In this document: positions 1 to 10,161 of the stretch, piece after piece
Layout: every line of letters starts with the position of its first letter
Numbering within the stretch: the first letter of the stretch is position 1
DNA from: Desulfosarcina sp. OttesenSCG-928-A07
GTDB taxonomy: Bacteria; Desulfobacterota; Desulfobacteria; Desulfobacterales; Desulfosarcinaceae
Assembly (NCBI GenBank): GCA_030267325.1
Contig: JAJDJS010000006.1
Location: forward strand, 1 to 64,000
Direction of reading: 5' to 3'
DNA length: 64,000 nucleotides
Translations under genes and position numbers: made by a program
Notes under the pieces: generated by a model
Databases searched by the model: none
Told to the model about the DNA's origin: nothing
The model's input: the letters and a program-made list of their open reading frames with translations, nothing else

Positions 1-1644
1 GGTCTTGATCGCGTGTTCCCGCAGCTTGTATTTCTGAATTTTTCCGGATGCGGTGGTGGGGTATTCATCCACAAAAAAGAAACCCACCGGAATTTTGTGG
101 TAGGCGATTTTTCCGTCACAATAGGCTTTGAGCTCTGCTTCGGAAAGTTTTTCGCCTGCTTTCAGACTGACATAAGCCACCACTTCTTCTCCGTATTTTT
201 CACTGGGCACGCCCACCACCTGGACATCCCGGATTTTGGGATGGGTATAAAGAAACTCCTCGATTTCCCGGGGGTAGATGTTTTCTCCGCCCCGAATGAT
301 CATGTCCTTGATACGGCCGGTGATACGGCAATACCCGTTTTCATCCATCACCGCCAGATCGCCGGTGTGGAGCCAGCCGTCTGCATCAATGGCCTGGGCC
401 GTGGCCTCGGGCATTTTATAATACCCTTTCATGATATGATAGCCCCGGCTGCACAGCTCTCCCTGGGTATTGGGCGGCAGTGGGGTCCCGTCACCATCAG
501 GGGCCACAATTTTGACTTCCACATTGGCAATGGCCCGGCCCACCGTGGAGACCCGAAGTTCCATAGGATCGTCGGTCCGGGTCTGGGTGATGTTGGGCGA
601 GGATTCGGTCTGACCAAACACAATGGTCATTTCAGAGGCGCCCATCTGGGTGGTCACCTTTTTCATCACCTCAATGGGGCAGGGGGATCCGGCCATGATG
701 CCGGTCCGTAAAGTGGAGGTGTCATAGTGGTTTTTTTCCATTTCTTCCAGTTCCGCAATGAACATGGTGGGCACGCCATGGACTGCGGTGCACTTTTCCG
801 CTTCAATGGTTTTCAGCACCACATCGGGCTTGAACTGAAGCACCGGCGACATGCAGGCGCCGCTGGCCACACAGGTCATGGAGCCCAGGGAGCAGCCGAA
901 ACAGTGGAACAAGGGAACCGGAATACACAGGTTGTCTGCTGTGGAAAACCCCATGCCAAGACCGGTGCTTTTGGCGTTGCCCACCAGGTTGGTGTGGGTC
1001 AGCATCACCCCCTTGGGAAACCCGGTGGTGCCGGAGGTGTACTGCATATTGACCACCTCATCCGGATCAAGGGAATCCTGACGTTTTTTGAGCTCCGCAT
1101 CTGAAACCCCGCTTCCCTTTTCCATCAGCGTTTTCCATGGCATCATGCCAGGCGGCGGATTGTCGCCAATAAATACCACATGTTTCAGAAACGGCAGCCG
1201 GGAGGATGAGAAGTTTCCGGAGCCGGCGGTTTTGACTTCCGGGCACAGCTCTTCCACCACCTTGACGTATTCGTCTGGTTCCCGGACGCCGCCCACCATG
1301 ATCAATACTTTTGAATCCGATTGCTTCAGCAGGTATTCCAGTTCAAAGGCCCGATAGCTGGTGTTGACCGTGACCAGCACCGCGCCCATTTTGCCCACCG
1401 CAAACTGGCTGTACAGCCATTCGGGGACATTGTTGGCCCAGATGGCCACTTTGTCATCTTTTTCAAGGCCAAGGGCCATGAGCCCCTTGGCCGTATTGGC
1501 GCAGATATCACGAAATTCCGAATAGGTATGGCGAAGTCCCAGCTCATGGTAAATAACGGCCGGATTATTGCCAAACTGGTCGGCAACCGTGTCCAGCAGT
1601 TGGCCGACGGTGGTTTTCCCGACTTCAAATGTGGGTCGTTGCAT
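1..1644 (-). CDS. AMP-forming acyl-CoA ligase (3' end cut by window edge)
   Basis: Activates a carboxylic acid to its CoA thioester through an acyl-adenylate; presumably cytoplasmic. The reading frame is open from an ATG at 1644 to the window edge (548 codons). It shows the adenylation P-loop YTSGTTGFPKG near residue 200, a GGENIYPREIEEFL hinge block near residue 455, and the C-terminal TASGKIQKYKLREH block carrying the catalytic Lys near residue 535, so only a few residues are missing. The order of motifs fits medium/long-chain fatty acyl-CoA synthetases; the substrate cannot be read from the sequence. An AAAGGAG ribosome site precedes the ATG. It is the last visible gene of a minus-strand run with acetoacetyl-CoA synthetase and a carboxyltransferase, which supports a role in acyl-chain breakdown. 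Confidence 0.9.
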   Translation of the reverse strand, partial: MQRPTFEVGKTTVGQLLDTVADQFGNNPAVIYHELGLRHTYSEFRDICANTAKGLMALGLEKDDKVAIWANNVPEWLYSQFAVGKMGAVLVTVNTSYRAFELEYLLKQSDSKVLIMVGGVREPDEYVKVVEELCPEVKTAGSGNFSSSRLPFLKHVVFIGDNPPPGMMPWKTLMEKGSGVSDAELKKRQDSLDPDEVVNMQYTSGTTGFPKGVMLTHTNLVGNAKSTGLGMGFSTADNLCIPVPLFHCFGCSLGSMTCVASGACMSPVLQFKPDVVLKTIEAEKCTAVHGVPTMFIAELEEMEKNHYDTSTLRTGIMAGSPCPIEVMKKVTTQMGASEMTIVFGQTESSPNITQTRTDDPMELRVSTVGRAIANVEVKIVAPDGDGTPLPPNTQGELCSRGYHIMKGYYKMPEATAQAIDADGWLHTGDLAVMDENGYCRITGRIKDMIIRGGENIYPREIEEFLYTHPKIRDVQVVGVPSEKYGEEVVAYVSLKAGEKLSEAELKAYCDGKIAYHKIPVGFFFVDEYPTTASGKIQKYKLREHAIKT

Positions 1645-1718
1645 AAAACGCTCCTTTATGGCTGAGATTTGCTGAATGGGGCCGCCACGGCGCAATCATC
1701 AGACTGCGGGTCGGCCGA

Positions 1719-2468
1719 CTAGGGGTTGATTGAAAACCGCCATGCGCAAAACCAGTCTTCCGGGTGGGGATCCGGCGGACATCCGATACACTCGGTGGTA
1801 ATCCGGGGGTCAATGGTGGATGCAAAGGTGGCATATTCCACCAGACCACCGGATTTACAGGGATAATCGTCCAGTCCTTTCCGTTTCCGGGCGTTCTGCA
1901 CCCGGCAGACATTCATCTGAAAAATAAAGCTGTCAGGGCCGTCATCCTGAATGCACTGGGTATTGATGCGGGCATACAACCGGAAGCCAAGGGCTTTTTT
2001 GAGCCCCTCCAGTCCGGGGGCCGGCCCAAGCCCCAGCACATTGCGGACAAGGCTCGCCTCCACGGGAGAAAAATGGGCCCAGCAGGAATCGTTGCACCGT
2101 TTGGCGTCATTCATGCCGCTGGCGAATTCCACGGCCTGAAACCATACCCCGTCGCTGGCCAGCCAGTTGATGGCCAGTGCATCCAGAAGGGCGTCGATCC
2201 GGTCTTCGGGCAGTTGTGACAAAACCTCAGGAAGACCGTCCGATACGTCAAACCCAAGGGTTTTCCCCAGCCGGTTCAGTTGAATATCGCTGGAACGGGA
2301 AAAAACCCCGGAAAGCAGGGAAATGGCCTTTTCCAGCCCCATCTGGTGACGAACTTCGGCAAACCACAGGCCGTAATGCACGATGGTGCGATGGAAAAAA
2401 TCGCCGGCCAGCCGGACTTTTTCTTCTTTGGAAAGTTCCTTCATGGTGCTGACAGACACAGGTTTCAT
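1719..2468 (-). CDS. DUF6125-like cytosolic protein
   Basis: A 249-residue soluble protein of unknown function, without signal peptide or membrane segments. The N-terminal half is helical and acidic (KELSKEEKVRLAGDFFHRTI); the C-terminal half has several Cys, ending in CIGCPPDPHPEDWFCAWRF. Its overall look matches DUF6125 proteins, which resemble the L-2-amino-thiazoline-4-carboxylate hydrolase family and are common beside acyl-CoA ligases in sulfate reducers; this assignment is from memory. The ATG at 2468 is preceded by GGAG about 7 bases upstream. The gene sits 74 bases before the acyl-CoA ligase on the same strand and about 230 bases after acetoacetyl-CoA synthetase, from which it is separated by a terminator-like hairpin. 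Confidence 0.6.
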   Translation of the reverse strand: MKPVSVSTMKELSKEEKVRLAGDFFHRTIVHYGLWFAEVRHQMGLEKAISLLSGVFSRSSDIQLNRLGKTLGFDVSDGLPEVLSQLPEDRIDALLDALAINWLASDGVWFQAVEFASGMNDAKRCNDSCWAHFSPVEASLVRNVLGLGPAPGLEGLKKALGFRLYARINTQCIQDDGPDSFIFQMNVCRVQNARKRKGLDDYPCKSGGLVEYATFASTIDPRITTECIGCPPDPHPEDWFCAWRFSINP

Positions 2469-2651
2469 TTTTTTTCTCCAATACTTGGCGACAGATCCCC
2501 CAATGATGCGGCTGTCTGATGATCAGCCTCCCTTTCCCCCGGCAAAACCGCTTGGGAGAGCGGGAGAAAACTGCCGGCGGCATTTTTGCCGAACGGCCTT
2601 TCCAGAAAATACAAGAAGAAACATTAAATGATTTAAATTCATTTTAAAAGC

Positions 2652-2695
2652 AAAAAACACTCTCCTGCCATTGGGCTGGCGGGAGAGGCTTTTTT

Positions 2696-2696
<1 letters not shown>
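2652..2696. terminator. Bidirectional terminator hairpin after acetoacetyl-CoA synthetase
   Basis: An inverted repeat CTCTCCTGCCA / TGGCGGGAGAG spans about 2660-2687 with a short loop. It is flanked by a run of seven T on the plus strand (2690-2696) and six A (2652-2657) that become U on the minus transcript. It lies immediately after the stop codon of the minus-strand gene ending at 2696, so it probably ends or weakens that transcript before the DUF6125-like gene. Confidence 0.75.
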
Positions 2697-4648
<1,952 letters not shown>

Positions 4649-4713
4649 AATTAACTCCCTTCTTGGGCTATTGGGGGAAAGGATCGGGGTGAGGGGCTGA
4701 AAATCTGGCAGCC

Positions 4714-6306
4714 TTAAAATCGGAAATTGCCGAAGGCCGGATCGCCGATGGGCCTGAGCAGACTTACTTCAAAGGCCATGGCCAGCCAGTCGCGAACATC
4801 TGAAAATTTCAGCACCGCATCACTGAGCAGTCTGGACGCACAATAAAACGGATGGGCTTCGCCGTCGTATTTGGCAATCATTTTTTCCTGAAAGGCTGCT
4901 TTTTCCTCGGGGCTCATGGGGTCTTCTTTGCGCGCCCGCTTCTGGGTTTCGATAGAAAGCAGAACGCCGGCAGCGCTTCTGCCGCTCATGACGCCGGTCC
5001 GGGACCGCATGGTGTGGAACAGAAAATTGGGCTTGTATCCCCTGCCGCACATGCCGTAATTGGCCGCGCCGTTATCCGGGCCGATCACCAATTGAATTCG
5101 GGGAACCTGGGCGCAGGAAACCGCGCGCACCATGTTGGAACCGTATTTGCCGATACCCGCATGTTCGGATTCAGACCCCACCATGTATCCCGGCGCATTC
5201 TGAACAAAGAGCAGGGGGATTTTTTCCTGGCTGCACCGGACAATCCACTCTGCCGCTTTTCTGGCGGATTCGGCAAAAATGATAGACACGGAATTGGATG
5301 CCACCACGCCCACCGGAATCCCCTTGATGCGGATTTTTCCCGTAATGATGTTGTCCCCCCGGCCCGGCGCATAGTCGTGTTTGTATTCATGAAAAATGCT
5401 TTCGTCAGCAATGGCCCGGATCACGCTCCGGCCGTCGATGCTTTTGTTCAGGGCCTCAGGCAGAATATCATACAGAGACGTGGCCGATACTGCCGGCGGG
5501 CATTCCGGGTACCGCTGGATGCTGAGTGACTGGGGCGGTTCCATGGACAGAATGTCGCGCACCCGGGAAATGGCTTCTGCCTGATTGCGGCAAAAATGGT
5601 CCGCGCCGCCGGAAATCTGGGTATGGACCCTGGCCCCACCCAGATCTTCGGCGGAAATCACTTCACCCGTGGCCATTTTGACCAAAGGCGGACCGCCCAG
5701 AAACGAGTAGGACATGTTTTCGATCATGATGGACTGGCAGGCCATGAAAACAATGTACGCCCCGCCTGCCGTGTTGCCGCCGGTGCTCAGGGTGATTTGC
5801 TTCAGGCCCATGGCAGACATGCGGGCCATATTGTAAAACATGGACCCAAAATGTCCGTCATCTGGAAATACATCCGCCTGCATGGGCAGAAACGCGCCAC
5901 CGGAATCCGCGATATAAACGCAGTTGAGGCCGCATTGTTCTGCAATGGCCTGGGCCCGCATATGTTTTTTAAGGGTAATGGGAAAATAGGACCCGGCCTT
6001 TACCTGGCTGTCATTGGCAAAAATCATGGTCCAGTTGCCGTTAATTTTTCCGATTCCCGTTACAACGCCTCCGCCAGGGACATCTTTGATGTTGCCGGGA
6101 TAATTAACCCCGAATCCGGCCAGACTGCTCAGCTCATAAAATCGGGTTTCAGGGTCCACCAGCATCTGGATCAGCTGACGGACCGGTTTTTTCCCCTGCC
6201 GGGTCAGGGCCTCCACTGCTTTGGGGCCACCCGGAAACATGGCTTGGGCCAATCGCTCATCCAGCGTCTTTTCCTCATTTTCCCAGAAAATCCGATTTTC
6301 AGTCAT
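4714..6306 (-). CDS. Acyl-CoA carboxylase carboxyltransferase (beta) subunit, MCC-like
   Basis: Carboxyltransferase subunit that moves CO2 from biotin to an acyl-CoA (or the reverse). The 530-residue protein carries both crotonase-type halves: an ADSGGAFLPMQADVFPD block near residue 140, NTAGGAYIVFMACQSIMI near 195, LGGPPLVKMATGEVISAEDL near 220, and in the second half a FVQNAPGYMVGSESE block and GAANYGMCGRGYKPNF. Motif order and the ending PIGDPAFGNFRF follow methylcrotonyl-CoA carboxylase beta, but propionyl- or geranyl-CoA types cannot be excluded. The open frame runs upstream to 6444, but the ATG at 6306 has GGAG about 7 bases before it and begins the conserved sequence, so it is preferred. 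No biotin carboxylase subunit is adjacent. First gene of the minus-strand run. Confidence 0.88.
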   Translation of the reverse strand: MTENRIFWENEEKTLDERLAQAMFPGGPKAVEALTRQGKKPVRQLIQMLVDPETRFYELSSLAGFGVNYPGNIKDVPGGGVVTGIGKINGNWTMIFANDSQVKAGSYFPITLKKHMRAQAIAEQCGLNCVYIADSGGAFLPMQADVFPDDGHFGSMFYNMARMSAMGLKQITLSTGGNTAGGAYIVFMACQSIMIENMSYSFLGGPPLVKMATGEVISAEDLGGARVHTQISGGADHFCRNQAEAISRVRDILSMEPPQSLSIQRYPECPPAVSATSLYDILPEALNKSIDGRSVIRAIADESIFHEYKHDYAPGRGDNIITGKIRIKGIPVGVVASNSVSIIFAESARKAAEWIVRCSQEKIPLLFVQNAPGYMVGSESEHAGIGKYGSNMVRAVSCAQVPRIQLVIGPDNGAANYGMCGRGYKPNFLFHTMRSRTGVMSGRSAAGVLLSIETQKRARKEDPMSPEEKAAFQEKMIAKYDGEAHPFYCASRLLSDAVLKFSDVRDWLAMAFEVSLLRPIGDPAFGNFRF

Positions 6307-6707
6307 TGTCTTCTCCGATGATAAGCGGTGATTATAAGGAATCGGTAAAACTGGAATCTGCCGGCCGACCGGTAGTCCTTGTGCCATACCAATCCGCCGT
6401 CTTGTATGTGGAAACACCGATGAAGCGGCGTCATGTATGGGCAAGGGCGGAAGAGGAGAAAATAAATTGCCTACCTGCCGGTCGACAGGCTCATGTTTAC
6501 TGTATCCTTAAGACCGTTGTCAAGAAAAAATTCAGCTTGTTCACGGCGTCAAAAAAAGGAACGCCGAAAGAACTTTCAACCACCGGATTTTTCACACAAA
6601 TGGTGAACAGTGTGGTAAAATAAAGCCATTTCTCAAAATGTCTTGACACCTGCGCCCCGGCCTGTCAACGGGCCGGCGCTTTGTTTTCATACTGGCGGAA
6701 GATTCCC
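6307..6707. promoter_or_regulatory. Divergent intergenic region, 401 bases
   Basis: Lies between two divergent CoA-enzyme genes. A TTGACA hexamer occurs on the minus strand at 6518-6523 and on the plus strand at 6643-6648, each without a convincing -10 box at 17 bases. A GC-rich inverted pair of CTACC-GGTCG-type segments occurs near 6358-6378 and 6470-6492 and may be a degraded dispersed repeat. No gene is seen. Confidence 0.4.
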
Positions 6708-8585
6708 ATGATCACTCTGTTTTCAAAAAAATGCAAAAAACAAGAGGGTCTGAGCACGCCCCAGCAGGCCCTTTCCCGGATTGAGCCGGGGATGAACATT
6801 TTTATCGGCACTGGCGTGGCCGAGCCCCGTACCCTGATCAAGGCCATTATGGCCTCAAAGGATACCAATCTGCAGGATCTCACCTTAATTCAGATCCTGA
6901 GTCTTGGGGATGCCATTTCCCTGGACGCCCTCAGGTCCGGAAAATTCCGGCTGAAAACCTTTTTTTCCGGATGGGTGGCCAGCGATGCCATTTCTTCCGG
7001 GGATGTGGATCTCATTCCCAGCCGGTTTTCAACCATTCCCAGCCTGATCAACAACCGACAGGTGCCCGTTGACGCCGCCATTTTTCAGATAACGCCGCCG
7101 GATGAAAACGGGCTGTGCTCTCTGGGCGTATCCGTGGATGTGAGCCGTCAGGTCATGACACGGGCCAAGCTCATTATCGGCGAGGTCAATCCGGATGTGC
7201 CGCGTACTGGTGGCGATACCTTTGTGCACATCAGCGAATTTTCCGTTCTGGTGGAAAGCTGTGATCCCCTGCCGCTTTTCCCGGTCCTGCCGGTGCAGCC
7301 GGTGTTCGACCGGATTGCCGCCCATGTGGCATCGGTCATTGAGGATGGCAGTTGTCTGGCGTTTGGAACGGGGCCCCTATATGATGCCTTGCCCGCCCAT
7401 CTGAAAAACCGAAAGCATCTGGGCATTCATACCCCCTTTATCACCGATGCGGTCATGGAACTGATCAACAGCGGCGCGGTGAGCAACCGGCGAAAAACCA
7501 CTTTTCGCGGGAAATCCCTGACCAGCTATGCACTTGGCTCCAAGGATCTGATGAAATGGCTGGACCGTAACCCCATTGTGGAATTCCAGAGTATCGACAA
7601 AGTGTTCAACCCCTTTGAAATTGGTCGAAATTCCAGATTTATTACAATTTTTCCCGCCCGGAAAGTGGACCTTTCCGGCCGTATTGCCATGCACATCGGA
7701 AAAAGCAGCACCCTGTCCGGTCCCGGACAGGCCATGGATTTTTTTAATGGGGCAGAGGGCTCTCCTGGCGGATTCACCATTTTTGCACTGCCGAGCCGAA
7801 ACCTGAATGACGAGCGCAATATCCAGGTTTCCATTGAGGCTTTCCCAAATCTGATGAATGTTCCGGACTCCGTGAACATGATCGCAACAGAATACGGCAT
7901 TGCCTCTCTGTCCGGCCGGACCCTGCGGGAGCGTGCCCAGGCCCTCATTGAAATTGCCCATCCGGACGATCGTCTCGCCCTGGTGGAAGAAGCCAAAGCC
8001 CGTCACATCATCTACGCGGACCAGATTTTCCTCAAGGCCAGCTGCCATTTGTACCCGTCGGAACTGGCCGAACAACATGTTTTCAAAAATGATACAGTGG
8101 TTCGTTTCCGGGCCATCAAGCCGTCTGATGAAGAAGAAATGCGCCGGCTTTTCTACCGATTTTCAGACCAGTCCATTTACTATCGCTTTTTTACCCCCAT
8201 CAGAACCATGCCCCACACCCGGATGCAGGAATATGTGAATGTGGATTATCAGGATACCCTTTCCATTGTGGGATTGGTGGGGCCGCCGGGCCAGGGCCGG
8301 ATTATCGCCGAAGCCCGGTTTGTCCGTCATCAGGACAAACCCTATGTGGATGCGGCCTTTGTGGTGGACGAGGCGTATCAGGGCATGGGCATTGCCACCC
8401 ACCTGTACCGGATGCTGGCCCAGCTGGCCCACCGGCGGGGGATACGGGGAATGACGGCCGATGTGCTGGCCACGAACCAGGCCATGCTCCGGGTGTTTCA
8501 AAAGGGCGGCTACCCGATCCGCAGCCGTTTTGAAGGCGGCAGCTATGCCCTGACCATCTCCTTTGATGCGGACAAAGAAGAATAA
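6708..8585 (+). CDS. Acetyl-CoA hydrolase/CoA-transferase fused to a GNAT domain
   Basis: A 625-residue fusion. Residues about 15-465 read as an acetyl-CoA hydrolase/transferase (family of 4-hydroxybutyrate and succinyl-CoA:acetate CoA-transferases), with FIGTGVAEPR near the start and the C-terminal block GSPGGFTIFALPSRN followed by VNMIATEYGIASLSGRTL. Residues about 475-620 form a GNAT acyltransferase: RFRAIKPSDEEEMRRLF, and the acetyl-CoA loop VVDEAYQGMGIATHLYRML. Known of the families: the first part swaps CoA between acids, the second acetylates amines. Regulation of the CoA enzyme by acetylation is only a guess. An in-frame TTG lies at 6681, but the ATG at 6708 has a GGAAG site and starts nearer the conserved region. 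It is divergent from the carboxyltransferase operon. Confidence 0.85.
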   Translation: MITLFSKKCKKQEGLSTPQQALSRIEPGMNIFIGTGVAEPRTLIKAIMASKDTNLQDLTLIQILSLGDAISLDALRSGKFRLKTFFSGWVASDAISSGDVDLIPSRFSTIPSLINNRQVPVDAAIFQITPPDENGLCSLGVSVDVSRQVMTRAKLIIGEVNPDVPRTGGDTFVHISEFSVLVESCDPLPLFPVLPVQPVFDRIAAHVASVIEDGSCLAFGTGPLYDALPAHLKNRKHLGIHTPFITDAVMELINSGAVSNRRKTTFRGKSLTSYALGSKDLMKWLDRNPIVEFQSIDKVFNPFEIGRNSRFITIFPARKVDLSGRIAMHIGKSSTLSGPGQAMDFFNGAEGSPGGFTIFALPSRNLNDERNIQVSIEAFPNLMNVPDSVNMIATEYGIASLSGRTLRERAQALIEIAHPDDRLALVEEAKARHIIYADQIFLKASCHLYPSELAEQHVFKNDTVVRFRAIKPSDEEEMRRLFYRFSDQSIYYRFFTPIRTMPHTRMQEYVNVDYQDTLSIVGLVGPPGQGRIIAEARFVRHQDKPYVDAAFVVDEAYQGMGIATHLYRMLAQLAHRRGIRGMTADVLATNQAMLRVFQKGGYPIRSRFEGGSYALTISFDADKEE

Positions 8586-8630
8586 GGGACGGCCGGCGTA
8601 AAGTGGCAGGGCCGCAGGAAGCGCGCACCC

Positions 8631-9470
8631 ATGATACGGAAGGGATTTTACTTTTTTTCTGCTGCGGGATGGCTTTTTTTCCTGTTGGCGGGGATTTCTT
8701 TTGCCCAGCCGGTATCTCTCCAGCAGCCGGGTGTGTATCAGGGAAAGGAGTCTGTTTCCGGATGGCTGATGAGTGAAAAGTACGATGGCATCCGAGGATA
8801 CTGGACCGGCACCACCCTTGTCACCCGGACAGGAAACAAGATTCACGCACCGGAATGGTTCACCAAAGATTTTCCAGCCTTTGCCCTGGACGGCGAGCTG
8901 TGGCGGAAACGAAACGACTTTTCCTTTGTTCAAAGCACGGTACAGGATACCGTTCCCTCCGACAACTGGGCTGAAATCACCTATCAGATTTTTGACGTCC
9001 CCACCGCACCGGGCGATTTTCTCTCCCGCCTGGAGATGGCCAGAAAATGGTTTGAAACCCATCCTGCATCTCATGTGCAGATCATTCCCCAACAGATCTG
9101 TACCGGGCCGGCCCATGTTCGGGCATTTCTCGAATCCGTGGTTGCCCGGGGCGGAGAAGGCGTGGTGCTCCGGCATCCCACCATGGCGCCCCATTCCGGC
9201 CGGAGTCCTTATCTTTTGAAAGTAAAACCGTTTTCTGAAATGGACGGCGTGGTGATCGGCCATACGCCGGGCAAGGGAAAATTCTCCGGAATGACCGGAA
9301 GCCTTGTGGTGAGACTTGAAGATGGCGTTACCTTCAAGCTGGGCACCGGCCTGACACTGTCCCAAAGACGCCACCCACCACCGGTGGGATCTGTGATAAC
9401 TTTTAAATATCAAGATCTTACGAAAAACGGAATTCCCCGGTTTGCTTCATTTCTCCATGAAAGAAGATAA
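8631..9470 (+). CDS. Exported ATP-dependent DNA ligase (LigE-like)
   Basis: A minimal ATP-type DNA ligase of 279 residues. An N-terminal signal peptide (residues 1-25, ending FAQP) predicts a periplasmic enzyme. Nucleotidyltransferase motifs are all visible: motif I SEKYDGIR with the adenylated Lys at residue 50, motif III FALDGELW near 87, motif IV GGEGVVLR near 170, and motif V LLKVKPF near 190, then a small OB-type domain ending in ITFKYQDLTKNGIPRF. Size and export signal match the LigE group, which has been linked to extracellular or incoming DNA. The window also holds a ComEA-like DNA-binding protein (23057-23407), so a DNA-uptake link is possible but unproven. The gene is 45 bases after the CoA-transferase/GNAT gene. 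Confidence 0.88.
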   Translation: MIRKGFYFFSAAGWLFFLLAGISFAQPVSLQQPGVYQGKESVSGWLMSEKYDGIRGYWTGTTLVTRTGNKIHAPEWFTKDFPAFALDGELWRKRNDFSFVQSTVQDTVPSDNWAEITYQIFDVPTAPGDFLSRLEMARKWFETHPASHVQIIPQQICTGPAHVRAFLESVVARGGEGVVLRHPTMAPHSGRSPYLLKVKPFSEMDGVVIGHTPGKGKFSGMTGSLVVRLEDGVTFKLGTGLTLSQRRHPPPVGSVITFKYQDLTKNGIPRFASFLHERR

Positions 9471-9703
9471 CAATTTGCGTACCGCTGCTATTCTCTTTGA
9501 GGACTATCGTTGACTTTATGGTAGTTGTCATTTAGCCTGATACTTAGCGGACGAAGATGTGACAGCAGTCATTGAGGCGGCTTTGGACCCGTCGACCAAA
9601 AATGAAGTCTTCGCTGATGCGGATATCATCCGCCGGCGGAATGCTTCGGCAACATCGGCGAGTGCCTTTTTACCCCCAAACTTTAACGTTTATGGAGGCT
9701 CCT

Positions 9704-10102
9704 GTGTCCAAGAAAAAAAGTAAACCCGCAACCTTTGATGCCATGGTAAAGTTCTTCATCCAAAAGTACAACCTGCCCACCAAACGGGATATCGACCTTC
9801 TCGGTGAACGCTTGGATCGACTGGAAAAGATGATCCGGACCCGTGCCGCAGTCAAAGCCGATTCTGTACAGGGGCGATCCCGGGCACGTCGTCCGGCCGG
9901 CAAACAAGGCACTGCCGCGCCTTCCAGCGCCACGGAAGTGGTTCTGTCTCTGATCCGGCAGAACAAGGCCCCGACGTCCATTTCCACCATCCGTGACCGA
10001 ACCGGCTTTGATGACAAGAAACTGCGCAATATCATTTATCGTTTGAATCAGATGGGAAAAATCTCCCGGATCAACCGGGGCAGCTACAGGGCAACAGCCT
10101 AG
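9704..10102 (+). CDS. Small coiled-coil / winged-helix-like protein
   Basis: A 132-residue basic protein I cannot name. Residues 1-45 (SKKKSKPATFDAMVKFFIQ, then TKRDIDLLGERLDRLEKMI) look like an amphipathic or coiled-coil segment; a Lys/Arg/Ala/Ser-rich linker follows; residues about 75-130 (SATEVVLSLIRQ, TSISTIRDRTGFDDKKLRN, INRGSYRA) fit a small winged helix of the kind that reads DNA. The frame is open from 9572, but a strong GGAGG at 9694-9698 points to the GTG at 9704 as the start. It is followed 59 bases later by the M16 protease. A DNA-associated regulator or structural protein is the best guess. Confidence 0.65.
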   Translation: MSKKKSKPATFDAMVKFFIQKYNLPTKRDIDLLGERLDRLEKMIRTRAAVKADSVQGRSRARRPAGKQGTAAPSSATEVVLSLIRQNKAPTSISTIRDRTGFDDKKLRNIIYRLNQMGKISRINRGSYRATA

Positions 10103-10161
10103 CGCCCAACCGATTTTCATCGCGTTCCACGTTCCCCCAGAAAAAGGTTTGGAGATCAATC

